A stretch of DNA of 64,000 nucleotides. Source: JAAXGX01 sp965203565 (lineage in GTDB: Bacteria; Acidobacteriota; Vicinamibacteria; Vicinamibacterales; UBA8438). The number at the start of each line of letters is the position of its first letter. The stretch's first letter is position 1. This document shows positions 53,493 through 61,367 of this stretch, piece by piece. The translations under genes were made by a program, and so were the position numbers. Location: positions 2,542,001 through 2,606,000 of the forward strand of contig OZ241896.1 in the NCBI GenBank assembly GCA_965203565.1, written 5' to 3'. The notes below the pieces were generated by a model. It did not search any database. It had not been told where the DNA came from and was given only the letters and a program-made list of their open reading frames with translations.

Positions 53493-55121
53493 CTACTCCG
53501 TCGCCAGCGGCAACCGGCGCTGCTCGCTCGCCCGCTCGGCCTGCATCCTGCCCAGCCTATACCCGGATCGGTCGACGAACGCCATCGCGCCCGCAATCGC
53601 GGTGTGCCCCGCGCGCTCCGCAATCAGCTTGTGCATCCGCCGGCAGACGCGCCGGTACGCCGGATGGCCCTGCCGCTTGGTGCGCAGCTCGATGACGTGC
53701 ATCGCTTCCCGCGCGTTCATCCGCATGTAGAAACGGATGCGGTACGCCATCGAGACCGCGTACTGCGCCACCGCCGGCGAGCAGTCGCGCGCCAGCCGCT
53801 CGTGGAGCGCCGCGGACTCGTCCATCACCCGCTCCCAGTCGTCCCGGGCGCCCGCCTCCTCGATGGCGTCAGGCCAGATATGGCCGTGGCGCGCCGTCAG
53901 GTCCTGCCAGTCGATGGTCAGCATCCGGTGGCGCTGCAGGTCGCGGAACGCCCCGTAGTCGGCCAGCACGTCGAACGTGTACGTCGCGTGCTCGAACGCC
54001 CGGCCCGGCCGGTGGCGCCGGTTCTCCCGTTTACCGACGTACGTCTCCAGTACGCCGATCCGCTCCGCGGCGTTCATCTCGCCGGCCCGCTTCAGCAGCT
54101 GGCTGAACGGGAGATCGGAGCCGGCGTACAGCGCGGCGGCCACCACCTTCGTCTCCCCGTCGGGATCGAATTCGGTCAGCGTCACCTCGGACTCCGCATC
54201 GTCCCGATCGTCGCTCGCCACGCCGTGCAGCCGCTTCCGGGTCTCCTCCTCGCAGCGGCGCAGGTAGTCGGCCCAAAGGCCGCCCCGCCCCGGTTGATCG
54301 ACCCGCCGCAGGAACGCCGGGATCACCTTCCTGAGCTCCTCGAGCATCGAGCCGGCCACTTCGCGGCTTTCAGCCAGCGGGTGCGCCCGCATCCTGAGCA
54401 GCAGCGCCTCGTACGCCTGTCCGGAGCCGTAGACGCCGACGTTCGAGCGCGTAGCGGCCGGCAGCAGGCCGCGCAGCGCGTCGAGCGCCTTGGTGCGGAT
54501 GGTCCTTCGGTAGCTTCCCTCCGTGTCCTTCGCAGTAGGCGGCTGCCGCTTGCGGTAATGCCGCTGCATCGGCTCGACCCAGCGCGCATACGTTTCGAAG
54601 GCCCGGTCGAGAACGCCGACGTACGACTCCCGCAGCGCGGGGTCCTCGATCTCGCTCGGGACGACGTACTTCCACCGGCCGTCCGGCCGGTCCGTGTACG
54701 GCACGTACCGGGTCGACTGCTCCAGATAGGACATCAGCCGGCCCCGTTCGAGCACCTTGGTCAGGACGTTGGAGACCCCCTCGCAGGCGACGTGCGCGCC
54801 GCCGAGCTGCGCCACCGAGTCGTCGCCGTACTCGTCGAACACCCGCGAATAGAGCGCCTCGGCGCGGCCGAGTCCGGCGGCGGAGCCCCGGGCGCCGTCC
54901 TCCCGGACCGAGCCGAGGAACTCGTCGAGGAACAGCCGCCGCGCCGACTTCGCCGAGCGCGAGTACCGGGCGAACAGCGCCCCCTTGACCACCTCCGGCA
55001 GGTTGGTCAGCACGAAAACCGGGCGGTCGGTGTTGCCGAAGTACGGAGCGAGCGCGGCGGCTTCCTCGGGCGTGAACGGCTCCGGCGCGGAGAGCGCCGA
55101 AGCCGCGAAGGACGAGCGCAC
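53493..55121 (-). CDS. thyX: Flavin-dependent thymidylate synthase, long form
   Basis: A 542-aa ThyX that methylates dUMP using FAD and methylenetetrahydrofolate. It is twice the usual length, with two ThyX-like halves: the first has 'VAQLGGAHVACEGVSNVLTKVLERGRLMSYLEQSTRYV', and the second has 'YGAFRDLQRHRMLTIDWQDLTARHG', holding the RHR motif, and 'YRIRFYMRMNAREAMHVIELRTKRQGHPAYR'. The start is GTG at 55121, only 5 nt after a TATACT box (55127-55132, minus), so the mRNA is probably leaderless. The first 30 codons and promoter are duplicated at 63134-63260. Confidence 0.9.
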   Translation of the reverse strand: MRSSFAASALSAPEPFTPEEAAALAPYFGNTDRPVFVLTNLPEVVKGALFARYSRSAKSARRLFLDEFLGSVREDGARGSAAGLGRAEALYSRVFDEYGDDSVAQLGGAHVACEGVSNVLTKVLERGRLMSYLEQSTRYVPYTDRPDGRWKYVVPSEIEDPALRESYVGVLDRAFETYARWVEPMQRHYRKRQPPTAKDTEGSYRRTIRTKALDALRGLLPAATRSNVGVYGSGQAYEALLLRMRAHPLAESREVAGSMLEELRKVIPAFLRRVDQPGRGGLWADYLRRCEEETRKRLHGVASDDRDDAESEVTLTEFDPDGETKVVAAALYAGSDLPFSQLLKRAGEMNAAERIGVLETYVGKRENRRHRPGRAFEHATYTFDVLADYGAFRDLQRHRMLTIDWQDLTARHGHIWPDAIEEAGARDDWERVMDESAALHERLARDCSPAVAQYAVSMAYRIRFYMRMNAREAMHVIELRTKRQGHPAYRRVCRRMHKLIAERAGHTAIAGAMAFVDRSGYRLGRMQAERASEQRRLPLATE

Positions 55122-55157
55122 GCGGTAGTATATGCGCGCAGGACCGCCGCTGACACG
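55031..55157. repeat. 127-bp direct repeat, left copy (thyX start and promoter)
   Basis: This is identical base for base to 63134-63260 by visual comparison of both stretches. It contains codons 1-30 of thyX, the TATACT -10 box and 25 bp upstream of it. The two copies, in the same orientation, bracket 7,976 bp of accessory DNA. Confidence 0.93.
55127..55132 (-). promoter_or_regulatory. thyX -10 box, leaderless arrangement
   Basis: On the minus strand TATACT is followed by ACCGC and the GTG start codon. The -35 region 17 bp upstream (TGTCAG) is a poor match. The same box occurs in the duplicated copy at 63230-63235. Confidence 0.55.
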
Positions 55158-55475
55158 AACGCTGACCGCGACGGCGTTTCAGGCGCGCTGCACGTCGATC
55201 TATCGGGGCGGTGAGCGGGTTCGAGCGGCGCGCCGTCCACGGTCGGCCCGGCCGGGCCGGTTCCGGCAGGCGGAGCGGGATACACTGGATCCGTCGGCCG
55301 TGCGTGTTCCGTGCCACGTCCGCGTCCAGGGGCGCGCCGGCGCGCCCGGTGCTTGGGTGGAACCTCGGGCGAGCTGACAGGTTTTGACAGTAGCCCGTGT
55401 TACACAGGCGGCGCGCTGGCGGATGCGGCCGGCCGGCGCGACGTTCGACCTTCGGCCGCATTGGAGTGAGCAATC
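55158..55475. other. Intergenic region at the left edge of the island
   Basis: No supported gene lies in these 318 bp. The region carries one copy of the recurring GGTGCTTGG...GGAACCT element (55349-55365), an oppositely composed AT-richer stretch (GACAGGTTTTGACAGTAG, 55376-55393), and the 17-bp leader motif TTCGACCTTCGGCCGCA at 55444-55460. Confidence 0.6.
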
Positions 55476-56075
55476 GTGCGTAGCATGTTGGCGTTGGTTT
55501 CGATCTTTTGGCTTTGCGTGGGCGTGTTCGTCTATCACAATCCGCGCGCGCAGGAATTGCGCGCCCGTCAACCCTGTCATCCGGATTGCAACAACTGGCG
55601 CAACGACGTGTTGAACCAGATATTCGCGGTTCGCGGTTACCAGCCGATCATCCGCATGATCATGGTGAACCGGGAAGGCGAACAGGAAGCGTGGAACGGG
55701 CGCGATCTGTTGGTCAGCCGGAAAACCTACTGCGTGTATCGAGACGAAGATTACGACGCTTACATCGCGCGCGCGTCGGCCCGGCGCGACGGGCCGTATT
55801 TCACGCTGAACTTTGTCAATGCGGATGCGGCAACGGGCCGGCCGGCCGGAATGAAACTGATTCCGCGCCGCGTGTTGGCGAAGCGGACGGGTTTCATTCT
55901 GGTGCGCCGCCAGCCCGAATCACGGGAAGGCTACGAATGCGAGCGGATGCGGGCTAGTCGCGTGGGCGACTGGAACGCGTATCGCGTTGTGAGGGTCGTG
56001 ACCGTGTTTCCGCCGAAGAATTTCAACGCCACGTCGACCGATGCGTTCCCGGACCGGTGGACGTGGGGTATCTGA
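55476..56075 (+). CDS. Exported protein of unknown function
   Basis: A 199-aa protein with an N-terminal hydrophobic segment (MLALVSIFWLCVGVFVYH) that is a signal or anchor. The body has paired cysteines ('PCHPDCNNW', 'TYCVY', 'YECERM') and no motif I recognise. GTG 55476 is favoured over ATG 55485 because GGAGTGAG (55463-55470) is well spaced for it. Codon use is less GC-biased than in the flanking core genes, which suggests transfer. The 17-bp leader motif just upstream is shared with the RTX gene at 56273. Confidence 0.65.
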   Translation: MRSMLALVSIFWLCVGVFVYHNPRAQELRARQPCHPDCNNWRNDVLNQIFAVRGYQPIIRMIMVNREGEQEAWNGRDLLVSRKTYCVYRDEDYDAYIARASARRDGPYFTLNFVNADAATGRPAGMKLIPRRVLAKRTGFILVRRQPESREGYECERMRASRVGDWNAYRVVRVVTVFPPKNFNATSTDAFPDRWTWGI

Positions 56076-56158
56076 TTCAACCTGGGCGCGCCCAGTCCGG
56101 AAGGCGGTTGCGCCCCGGCGCTTGGGCGCGACCGGCGCGAACCTGGGCGCCGTTCAAG

Positions 56159-56182
56159 CGGCCCGCTCCGCGAAGCGGGCCG
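56159..56182. terminator. GC-rich perfect hairpin downstream of the unknown gene
   Basis: CGGCCCGCT (56159-56167) and AGCGGGCCG (56174-56182) form a 9-bp stem with a 6-nt loop. No U-tract follows. It may end or protect the upstream transcript. A copy of the GGCGCTTGG...GAACCT element precedes it (56117-56144). Confidence 0.45.
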
Positions 56183-56792
56183 GCCGCGAACCTGACAAGG
56201 GCAACGCGCGCGGGCTGCATGCGGCCCGGCCCGTGCGCTTCGACCTTCGGCCGCACGGAAGGGTAAATCGACATGGCAACCTACAACGGCAACAACGGCA
56301 ACAACATCCTGACCGGCGGACGTGCGGACGATGTAATCAACGGCTACGGCGGTCACGATATCCTGACCGGCGGCGGCGGATCGGACTTCATCGTAGGCGG
56401 ACCGGGAACGGACTTCATCATCGGGAATCAAGGCGACGACCTTCTAGGAGGCGGACCGGACGCGGACATCATATGGGGCGGGAACGGTGACGACCTTATC
56501 TTCGGCGACGCGGGCGACGACACCATCTACGGCGGAACCGGCGACGATATCCTGTTCGGCGGTCCCGGAAGGGACACCTTCGTGTTCAACAGCAATCAAC
56601 CCGGAGTTGATGTCATCATGGACTTCGAGTATGGGGACCGCATTGACGTGCGGGGCGTGGACGGATTCTTCGATCCGGACGAAGACTTCAGGTTGGGCTT
56701 TTTCGATGTTCCAGCGAATTCCACGTTCGGTCAAAGCATAAACGAATATCTGTCTGACGTAGGCATAGAGGCGCGCTTCGTTGACAGCGTTG

Positions 56793-58262
56793 CAGTCCGA
56801 GGTAGAAGTCCTCGGTGTTCAGATGGCTGGTTGAAGGGGCCGTCGGCGCGATAGCGCGGCGATCCGCGCCGCATGGGGCCGACATCGCGTCCAGAGCCGT
56901 CTCAGACCGCTCCACAGGCCCACCAGCAGCCCGATCAGCGCCCAGACGCCGGCTACGGCCCGGCCCTGCAGGCTGCGGGGCGTGCCAACGCCGATCTGCT
57001 GACGCAGCAGCAGCCCGAGGTTGAGACCTGCGACGTGCACCAGCAGGCGTTTGAGGATGTTCGGATGCCCGCGCAAGTGCACCCGCCGCATCCCCCCCGT
57101 CTCATACAGATGCGCAAACGGCCGCTCCACACGCTCGCCGCGCCGCCGCTGCAACCGCCGCCCCCGCTGGCCGCGCAGCCGGCGCCGGTTCCCATACACC
57201 GCCGCCCGAGCCTCCTGCCGGCCCTTCCAGTTCCGACGGCCCCGCTCCGGCTCCGCAATGTAACTCCGAACGCCCGCCGCCGCCAGACCCACCAGCGTCG
57301 CGTTGCTGTGATAGCCCTTGTCCGCCACCACCTCCGCAACCCCCGCCGCATCCGGCAACACCGCTTCGACCTGCTCCGCCGACGTGACCAGCGTTTCGAC
57401 CAGCGTCGTCGTATCTCCCTGGTCCGCCCCCTGCACCGTCACGCCCACCACCGCACCCGTCTCCAGATCCACCGCATGCTCCACCTTGTGCGCCAGGTGG
57501 GTGCTGCCGTCCTTCATCTTCGCGACCTTCGCGTCCGGGTCGTGCGGGTGAGTCCAGTCCCGGTTCGACGTCTTCGCCGTCTTCTTTTTCTTCCGTTCCC
57601 GATCAAACCGCGCCAACTCCTCCGCCGTCAGCGTCTCGACGCCCGACGCCTGCGCCAACCGGGTCAGGAACGCCGTGTAGTCCTCCCCCGTGTCACGCCG
57701 CACGATGCTCCGCAACGCCGCGTTCGCCTCCAGCGTCGTCGCGTCGATGCCCAGCGTCTTCCCCGTAACCAGACTCGACTCCGCCAACTGCTGCAGCACC
57801 CACCGGAAGACCGCCTGATGCGCCTCGACCGAAAACAGACGCCGCGTTCGCGAGATCGTCGAATGGTCCGGCGGCGACGCCGGCAGCGCCAAGCGCAGAA
57901 ACGCCCGTACGCTCAGGGAATCGGACGCACGCCACGCGATGGCGCGCTCCGAATCCAGCCCTTCGAAGTACCCGAGCAGCAGCAACCGGAAGTAGCGCCC
58001 AGGAGCCAGACTCGGCCGACCCATCGTCGTGTAGAACCGGGCGCACACCTTCTCGACGAACGCGTCGAAGCCCGCCGTCTCGAGAATCCGGTTCAACCGC
58101 TCGTAGAACAGATGCCCCGCGCCCCGCGGCAAGTCCGCCGCCGACACCAACAGCGATTGCTGCGAACCGTCGTCACGCGTAGTGCCCATCGACATGCCAG
58201 CCAGTGTAAAGCAGAAGAGCCGGCGTGTCGATCCCGAAAATGCCGACTTTTACCACGGGCTG
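56793..58262 (-). mobile_element. Complete insertion sequence, 1470 bp, IS1182/IS5-like
   Basis: Bounded by 18-bp imperfect inverted repeats, CAGTCCGAGGTAGAAGTC (56793-56810) and, read inward from the other end, CAGCCCGTGGTAAAAGTC (58245-58262), 15 of 18 identical. A 4-bp target duplication GTTG flanks it (56789-56792 and 58263-58266). It carries one transposase gene on the minus strand. The split RTX gene still joins in frame across it, so the insertion is recent. Confidence 0.9.
56819..58195 (-). CDS. DDE transposase of the IS (IS1182-like)
   Basis: A 458-aa transposase. The N-terminal DUF772-like domain has 'FRLLLLGYFEGLDSERAIAWRASDSLSVRAFLRL' and 'PPDHSTISRTRRLF'. The DDE core has 'KTLGIDATTLEANAAL' (first Asp), 'HLAHKVEHAVDLETGAVVGVTVQGAD', 'VAEVVADKGYHSNATLV' (second Asp) and 'RVERPFAHLYETGGMRRVHLRGHPN' (Glu region). 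The reading frame is intact, so the element may be active. The family name is from overall pattern and could equally be another IS5-superfamily group. Confidence 0.88.
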   Translation of the reverse strand: MSMGTTRDDGSQQSLLVSAADLPRGAGHLFYERLNRILETAGFDAFVEKVCARFYTTMGRPSLAPGRYFRLLLLGYFEGLDSERAIAWRASDSLSVRAFLRLALPASPPDHSTISRTRRLFSVEAHQAVFRWVLQQLAESSLVTGKTLGIDATTLEANAALRSIVRRDTGEDYTAFLTRLAQASGVETLTAEELARFDRERKKKKTAKTSNRDWTHPHDPDAKVAKMKDGSTHLAHKVEHAVDLETGAVVGVTVQGADQGDTTTLVETLVTSAEQVEAVLPDAAGVAEVVADKGYHSNATLVGLAAAGVRSYIAEPERGRRNWKGRQEARAAVYGNRRRLRGQRGRRLQRRRGERVERPFAHLYETGGMRRVHLRGHPNILKRLLVHVAGLNLGLLLRQQIGVGTPRSLQGRAVAGVWALIGLLVGLWSGLRRLWTRCRPHAARIAALSRRRPLQPAI

Positions 58263-58421
58263 GTTGGGGTTCACGGGGTGCACATTGGCGACAACCAATT
58301 AGACAGGACCCGGCACGTTGCGATCATCCTGAACGGCGTGTCTGAAAGCGACCTTGACACCGATTACTTTGGCGACGCTTTCGGCTCCGGGTGGATTGTG
58401 AACCCTGATTACTTCGCGTGA

Positions 58422-58823
58422 ACCGTTTTTCCGGCCCGGCCGTTTTCGTGCGGCGGCGCGCCCCTGGGCGCGTTCGAGCGGCCCGGCCGCGTGCGGCCCG
58501 GCCGGGGATTCTGGCGCGCGCCCGCGGCGGCGCGGGAACGCGCTACCCGCTTCGCGGCCCGGTCCGGTGCGCAGGTGGAACCCGGCTACCCGCTTCGGGC
58601 CGGCCGCACGTCGCGTCCCGGCGCTTGGCGGGAACCTGCTACCCTTCAAGCGCATCATGCGGACGTGGGCGCGGCCATCGCGGAGCTCGGGCGCGCCGTG
58701 GCGCAGGTTCCGGCCGGCGACGGCGACGGCGACGGCGCGGGCGAGCGGCGCGGCCGGCGCGCCGCCGCCGACCGGAAGAAACTGCACTGAACCGGGCGGG
58801 CGCGTGTTGAAGGGAGAAACGAC
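58422..58823. other. Intergenic region with repeat elements and hairpins
   Basis: I see no convincing gene in these 402 bp; frames here lack ribosome sites and family features. The DNA holds a CGCGCC-CCTG-GGCGCG hairpin (about 58457-58472) and two copies of the recurring intergenic element (GGTGCGCAGGTGGAACCC at 58566-58583 and GGCGCTTGGCGGGAACCT at 58620-58637). Just before the next gene there is a ribosome site (GGGAG). Confidence 0.6.
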
Positions 58824-59354
58824 ATGAGAATCGCAATCTTGGCGGCGGCGTTCGTGGTGGTGGTCGGCGTGGTGCAGGTTGAAGCGCAAATCGGTGTCGC
58901 GCAAGTTACTCCGGAGTGGTGGCTTTCTGTAGGTGGCGAATACTGGCCGTTGATGGTGGACGAAGTGAACATCCTTTGTAGCGTGTATGACAATCCGGAA
59001 AGCCAAGCGCGCGAACCGAAGCAAGATCTATCACTCCCGGCTATCGCCCAGTTATCGCGGATGCTTGATCCCGACGTGTTTCAACCGTTCCGGTTCGATA
59101 GTGCGGAAGTTGGTGTTTGGTTTGTCGTTGATTCTGGTTGGTTTGCGTCGAATAGCAATGCGGACGTTCATGCATGGATGGCCGAAGATGACGCATGGCG
59201 ACGACGCTACAAGGGCGACGTTGACGCGCTTGTGCTTCCTGAGGTACCGCATCGGGCTTTGCGCGAACAACGGTTTGGCGAAGACACACTTATGCGAGTG
59301 TTTGGGCTGCGTCTTTGCCAAACCGGAAAACTTGATCCGGTGGTATTTCGCTAG
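58824..59354 (+). CDS. Exported protein of unknown function
   Basis: A 176-aa protein with a signal peptide (ILAAAFVVVVGVVQVEAQ). The mature part is rich in Trp and acidic residues ('TPEWWLSVGGEYWPLMVDEVNILC', 'EVGVWFVVDSGWFASNSNADVHAWMAEDDAWRRRY'). It has two widely spaced Cys and no known motif. The start has a GGGAG site 10 nt upstream. Codon use is less GC-rich than the core, as in the unknown gene at 55476. The two are similar in size and setting but do not look homologous. Confidence 0.65.
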   Translation: MRIAILAAAFVVVVGVVQVEAQIGVAQVTPEWWLSVGGEYWPLMVDEVNILCSVYDNPESQAREPKQDLSLPAIAQLSRMLDPDVFQPFRFDSAEVGVWFVVDSGWFASNSNADVHAWMAEDDAWRRRYKGDVDALVLPEVPHRALREQRFGEDTLMRVFGLRLCQTGKLDPVVFR

Positions 59355-59694
59355 CGGAGCTCCGGCCCGGAGCGCCCCGGCGCGAACCTCGGGCTCCGGA
59401 GCCCGGGCGGCCGTGAACGCGCCGTCCGGGTTCACTCTGCAGGGGCTGCATGAACATGCATTCCGCCGTCCGTTTTCGCCTGCCGGACTGCATATCCGCG
59501 CTTCGCGGGGCGAAGGTCGGCTGCGCTTCGCGGGCGGGATTGGTTCCGCGCGGGCGGGAAAACGTCAACGAATCCGGGCCGGAACGGGCTGCCGGCTCCG
59601 CTCCGGAGCGGTTCGGGCCGGGGTTGTCATAATTACCGTTATCAGACGCACGGCCGACCTTGACCGGCGCCCCGCGCGCGTGTAGCCTGCACGC
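59355..59694. other. Intergenic region with palindrome and repeat element
   Basis: No supported gene lies in these 340 bp. They contain a copy of the recurring element (GGCGCGAACCT, 59379-59389), a perfect 16-bp palindrome CGGGCTCCGGAGCCCG (59390-59405) directly after it, and a good promoter at the right end (59660-59688). Confidence 0.6.
59660..59688 (+). promoter_or_regulatory. Sigma70-type promoter, leaderless arrangement
   Basis: TTGACC (59660-59665), a 17-bp spacer and TAGCCT (59683-59688) precede the GTG at 59695 by 6 nt. The transcript would start at or next to the start codon. Confidence 0.65.
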
Positions 59695-59901
59695 GTGGCC
59701 AACAAGATCCGGTTGAACGGAATCGGCGGCGGGTTGCTGCTTTTCTGCGGTTTCACGGGCGCGGTTGCGGGCGTCTTGTTCTTGCTTCCGCATGGCGTTG
59801 TGGCGGCGGATTCTGTCTGGCGCGATGAGATCTTTCGGTGGACGGGCTTCGCGTGTCTATTGGCGTATCTGTGTGGCGCGCGGGCGTTTACCGACGCTTG
59901 A
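59695..59901 (+). CDS. Small two-helix membrane protein
   Basis: A 68-aa protein with two hydrophobic helices ('GIGGGLLLFCGFTGAVAGVLFLL' and 'WTGFACLLAYLCGARAF') joined by a short charged loop. The good promoter 6 nt before its GTG supports expression. No family is recognised. It ends 54 nt before the convergent deformylase remnant. Confidence 0.55.
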   Translation: MANKIRLNGIGGGLLLFCGFTGAVAGVLFLLPHGVVAADSVWRDEIFRWTGFACLLAYLCGARAFTDA

Positions 59902-59955
59902 ACGGCGAACCGTTCGCGCGCGCGAAGCTCGGCGGCGGCGCGTTGAGACGGTCGA

Positions 59956-60423
59956 TCACGCCGGCTCCTCCTTCTCCTGCGCCCAGTACCGGGCGTACTC
60001 GCTGAGGAACGTCAGGCTCTCGAACGACGACATCCGGTCGAGGAAGAGGACGCCGTCGAGGTGGTCGGTCTCGTGCTGGATGACGCGCGCCGGGAACCCC
60101 GACGCGGTCATCGCGTGGCGGGCGCCGAACCGGTCGAGCGCCGCCACCCGCACGTCGGCCGCGCGCGGGACCCGTCCCCGCACGTCGGGGATGCTGAGGC
60201 GCCCTTCCCAGTCTTCCTCCGTCGCCGATCCGGCCGGCTCGACCACCGGGTTGATCATCACGACGGGCGGCAGGTTCGCTTCCGGGTCGTCGACCCCGGC
60301 GACGAACAGCCGAAGACCCTCGTGCACCTGCGGCGCGGCCAGCCCGATCCCCTGGCGCTCGCGCATCGTCTCGAACATGTCGTCGATGAGGGCCCAGCTT
60401 TCCTGGCCGCGATGCGCCGGCAC
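59956..60423 (-). pseudogene. Truncated peptide deformylase-like gene with a lost metal ligand
   Basis: 155 codons match peptide deformylase from 'ALIDDMFETMRERQGIGLAAPQV' (motif 1) through 'WEGRLSIPDVRGRVPRA' (motif 2 region) to 'VIQHETDHLDGVLFLDRM' (HExxH, motif 3). The usual first 25-30 residues are missing; the GTG at 60423 and the codons before it are unrelated. Motif 2 reads EGRLS where functional enzymes have EGCLS, so the Cys metal ligand is lost. The break falls where the second restriction-modification segment begins. It is probably inactive, with a working copy elsewhere. Confidence 0.75.
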
Positions 60424-60453
60424 GGGTGTTGGCGAAGTCGTCGTACTCGTCGA

Positions 60454-60660
60454 TGGTAGGATTTGAAGGAATCACCAAGGCGTCAGAGTTCAAGGAGAGG
60501 CGCCTGGACGAGGTGCGGAGAGCGGCGAAGAGATTGTCATCACCAGGAACGGCCGACCGGCGTTGCGGCTGGCGCCCGTATCGGCGCCAGCCTCGGAATC
60601 CTGGGCGACAGACAAAGCAAACTGGCACGTGTCTTGCTTGAAAGAATGCATCCATGTTGA
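60454..60660 (+). pseudogene. Phd/YefM-type antitoxin remnant with frameshift
   Basis: One frame from ATG 60454 reads 'MVGFEGITKASEFKERRLDEVRRAAKR'. The adjacent frame continues 'GEEIVITRNGRPALRLAPV' from about 60520. Joined, they resemble the 'I.eak..l...l..v..GEEIVITRNGRPVARLVP' pattern of Phd antitoxins, but a frameshift separates the halves. No toxin gene is next to it. It may be the remnant of a toxin-antitoxin pair or of a control gene for the nuclease that follows. Confidence 0.5.
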
Positions 60661-61367
60661 CGACCAAAACGATTCATCGCGTCACCGCCGAGACGCTGGA
60701 TTACTGGAAGTCGGAAGTGACGGCGGACTATTTCATTGAAATCGCAAAAGGCAAGGAAATCGGTCACAAGCTCGCCGACCTCGTCGACGAAAAAACCACC
60801 GCCCTGCTCACGCTTAAACATCGAACGGGATATCAACGTGGCTCTGACGGGCGGAAGCGAGCCAGAAGCATGGGTGATGTATGGCTGCTTGATGAGCGCA
60901 TCCACCACCCGATCAACGTCAAAACCGGATTGGTCGGGTCGGAGGGCCAGCCCAATCTCGTGTCCCTCAAGAAGGTGTTGTCGGCGATCACTGCCCGGCA
61001 GATAGATTCGTATTACCTGCTGATGGTGAAGCTGGCGATTCAAGACGACGGCGGCGCCATCGAACCGTCAGTGGTCTTCACCGACATGCTGGATTGGCTC
61101 GATTACGTCACCTTTGATTCCGGGCCAGGCCAGATGATGCTGAAAGCCAAGGCTTTCTTTGGCGCGTATGACCCGGATGCGGCGCAACGCAAGACGATCC
61201 AGGAGAAGGTGGAGACCCTGTTCGCACTTTACGAGGACGGTGAACGGCGGTTGCGGATCAACCGCGAAAGGGACTTGATGAAATATCGTGACGCTGTCGG
61301 TGAATTTCTTCGCAGCAGAGATCGGGACGTGACGGCAGCCACTCAGGAAAGCCTCTCCGTACGATGA
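60654..61367 (+). CDS. Probable type II restriction endonuclease, PD-(D/E)XK-like
   Basis: A 237-aa protein coupled by ATGA to an adenine methyltransferase. The segment 'MGDVWLLDERIHHPINVKTGLVGSEGQPNLVSLKK' has the Asp followed by an 'xVKTG' element that fits the catalytic core of PD-(D/E)XK nucleases. 'TADYFIEIAKGKEIGHKLADLVDEKT' and 'RQIDSYYLLMVKLAIQ' flank it. The base composition is more AT-rich than the core genome. The role is inferred mainly from the partner and this motif; the target site is unknown. Confidence 0.65.
   Translation: MLTTKTIHRVTAETLDYWKSEVTADYFIEIAKGKEIGHKLADLVDEKTTALLTLKHRTGYQRGSDGRKRARSMGDVWLLDERIHHPINVKTGLVGSEGQPNLVSLKKVLSAITARQIDSYYLLMVKLAIQDDGGAIEPSVVFTDMLDWLDYVTFDSGPGQMMLKAKAFFGAYDPDAAQRKTIQEKVETLFALYEDGERRLRINRERDLMKYRDAVGEFLRSRDRDVTAATQESLSVR

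Larger units (their letters stand above)
56273..58421 (+). pseudogene. RTX-type calcium-binding protein gene interrupted by an IS element
   Basis: The 5' part (56273-56792) encodes nonapeptide repeats ('GGRADDVINGYGGHDILTGGGGSD' and on to 'GGPGRDTFVFNSNQPGVDVIMDFEYGDRIDV'). It runs into the IS and would end in IS sequence at 56854. Removing the IS and one copy of the GTTG target duplication joins it in frame to 58267-58421 ('VHGVHIGDNQLDRTRHVAIILNGVSESDLDTDYFG...'). This restores a 224-aa protein with a normal module end. It has an AAGGG ribosome site and the 17-bp leader motif at 56239-56255. Confidence 0.88.

Noticed and set aside
58491..58836. Several short overlapping frames in the 58.4-58.8 kb gap
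   Set aside because: They overlap one another on both strands, are rich in Arg/Gly/Ala, lack ribosome sites, and coincide with repeat elements and hairpins.
55349..59405. Integron with attC sites
   Set aside because: The intergenic elements lack paired RYYYAAC/GTTRRRY core sites, and there is no tyrosine integrase in the window. I keep only the weaker claim of a cassette-like layout.
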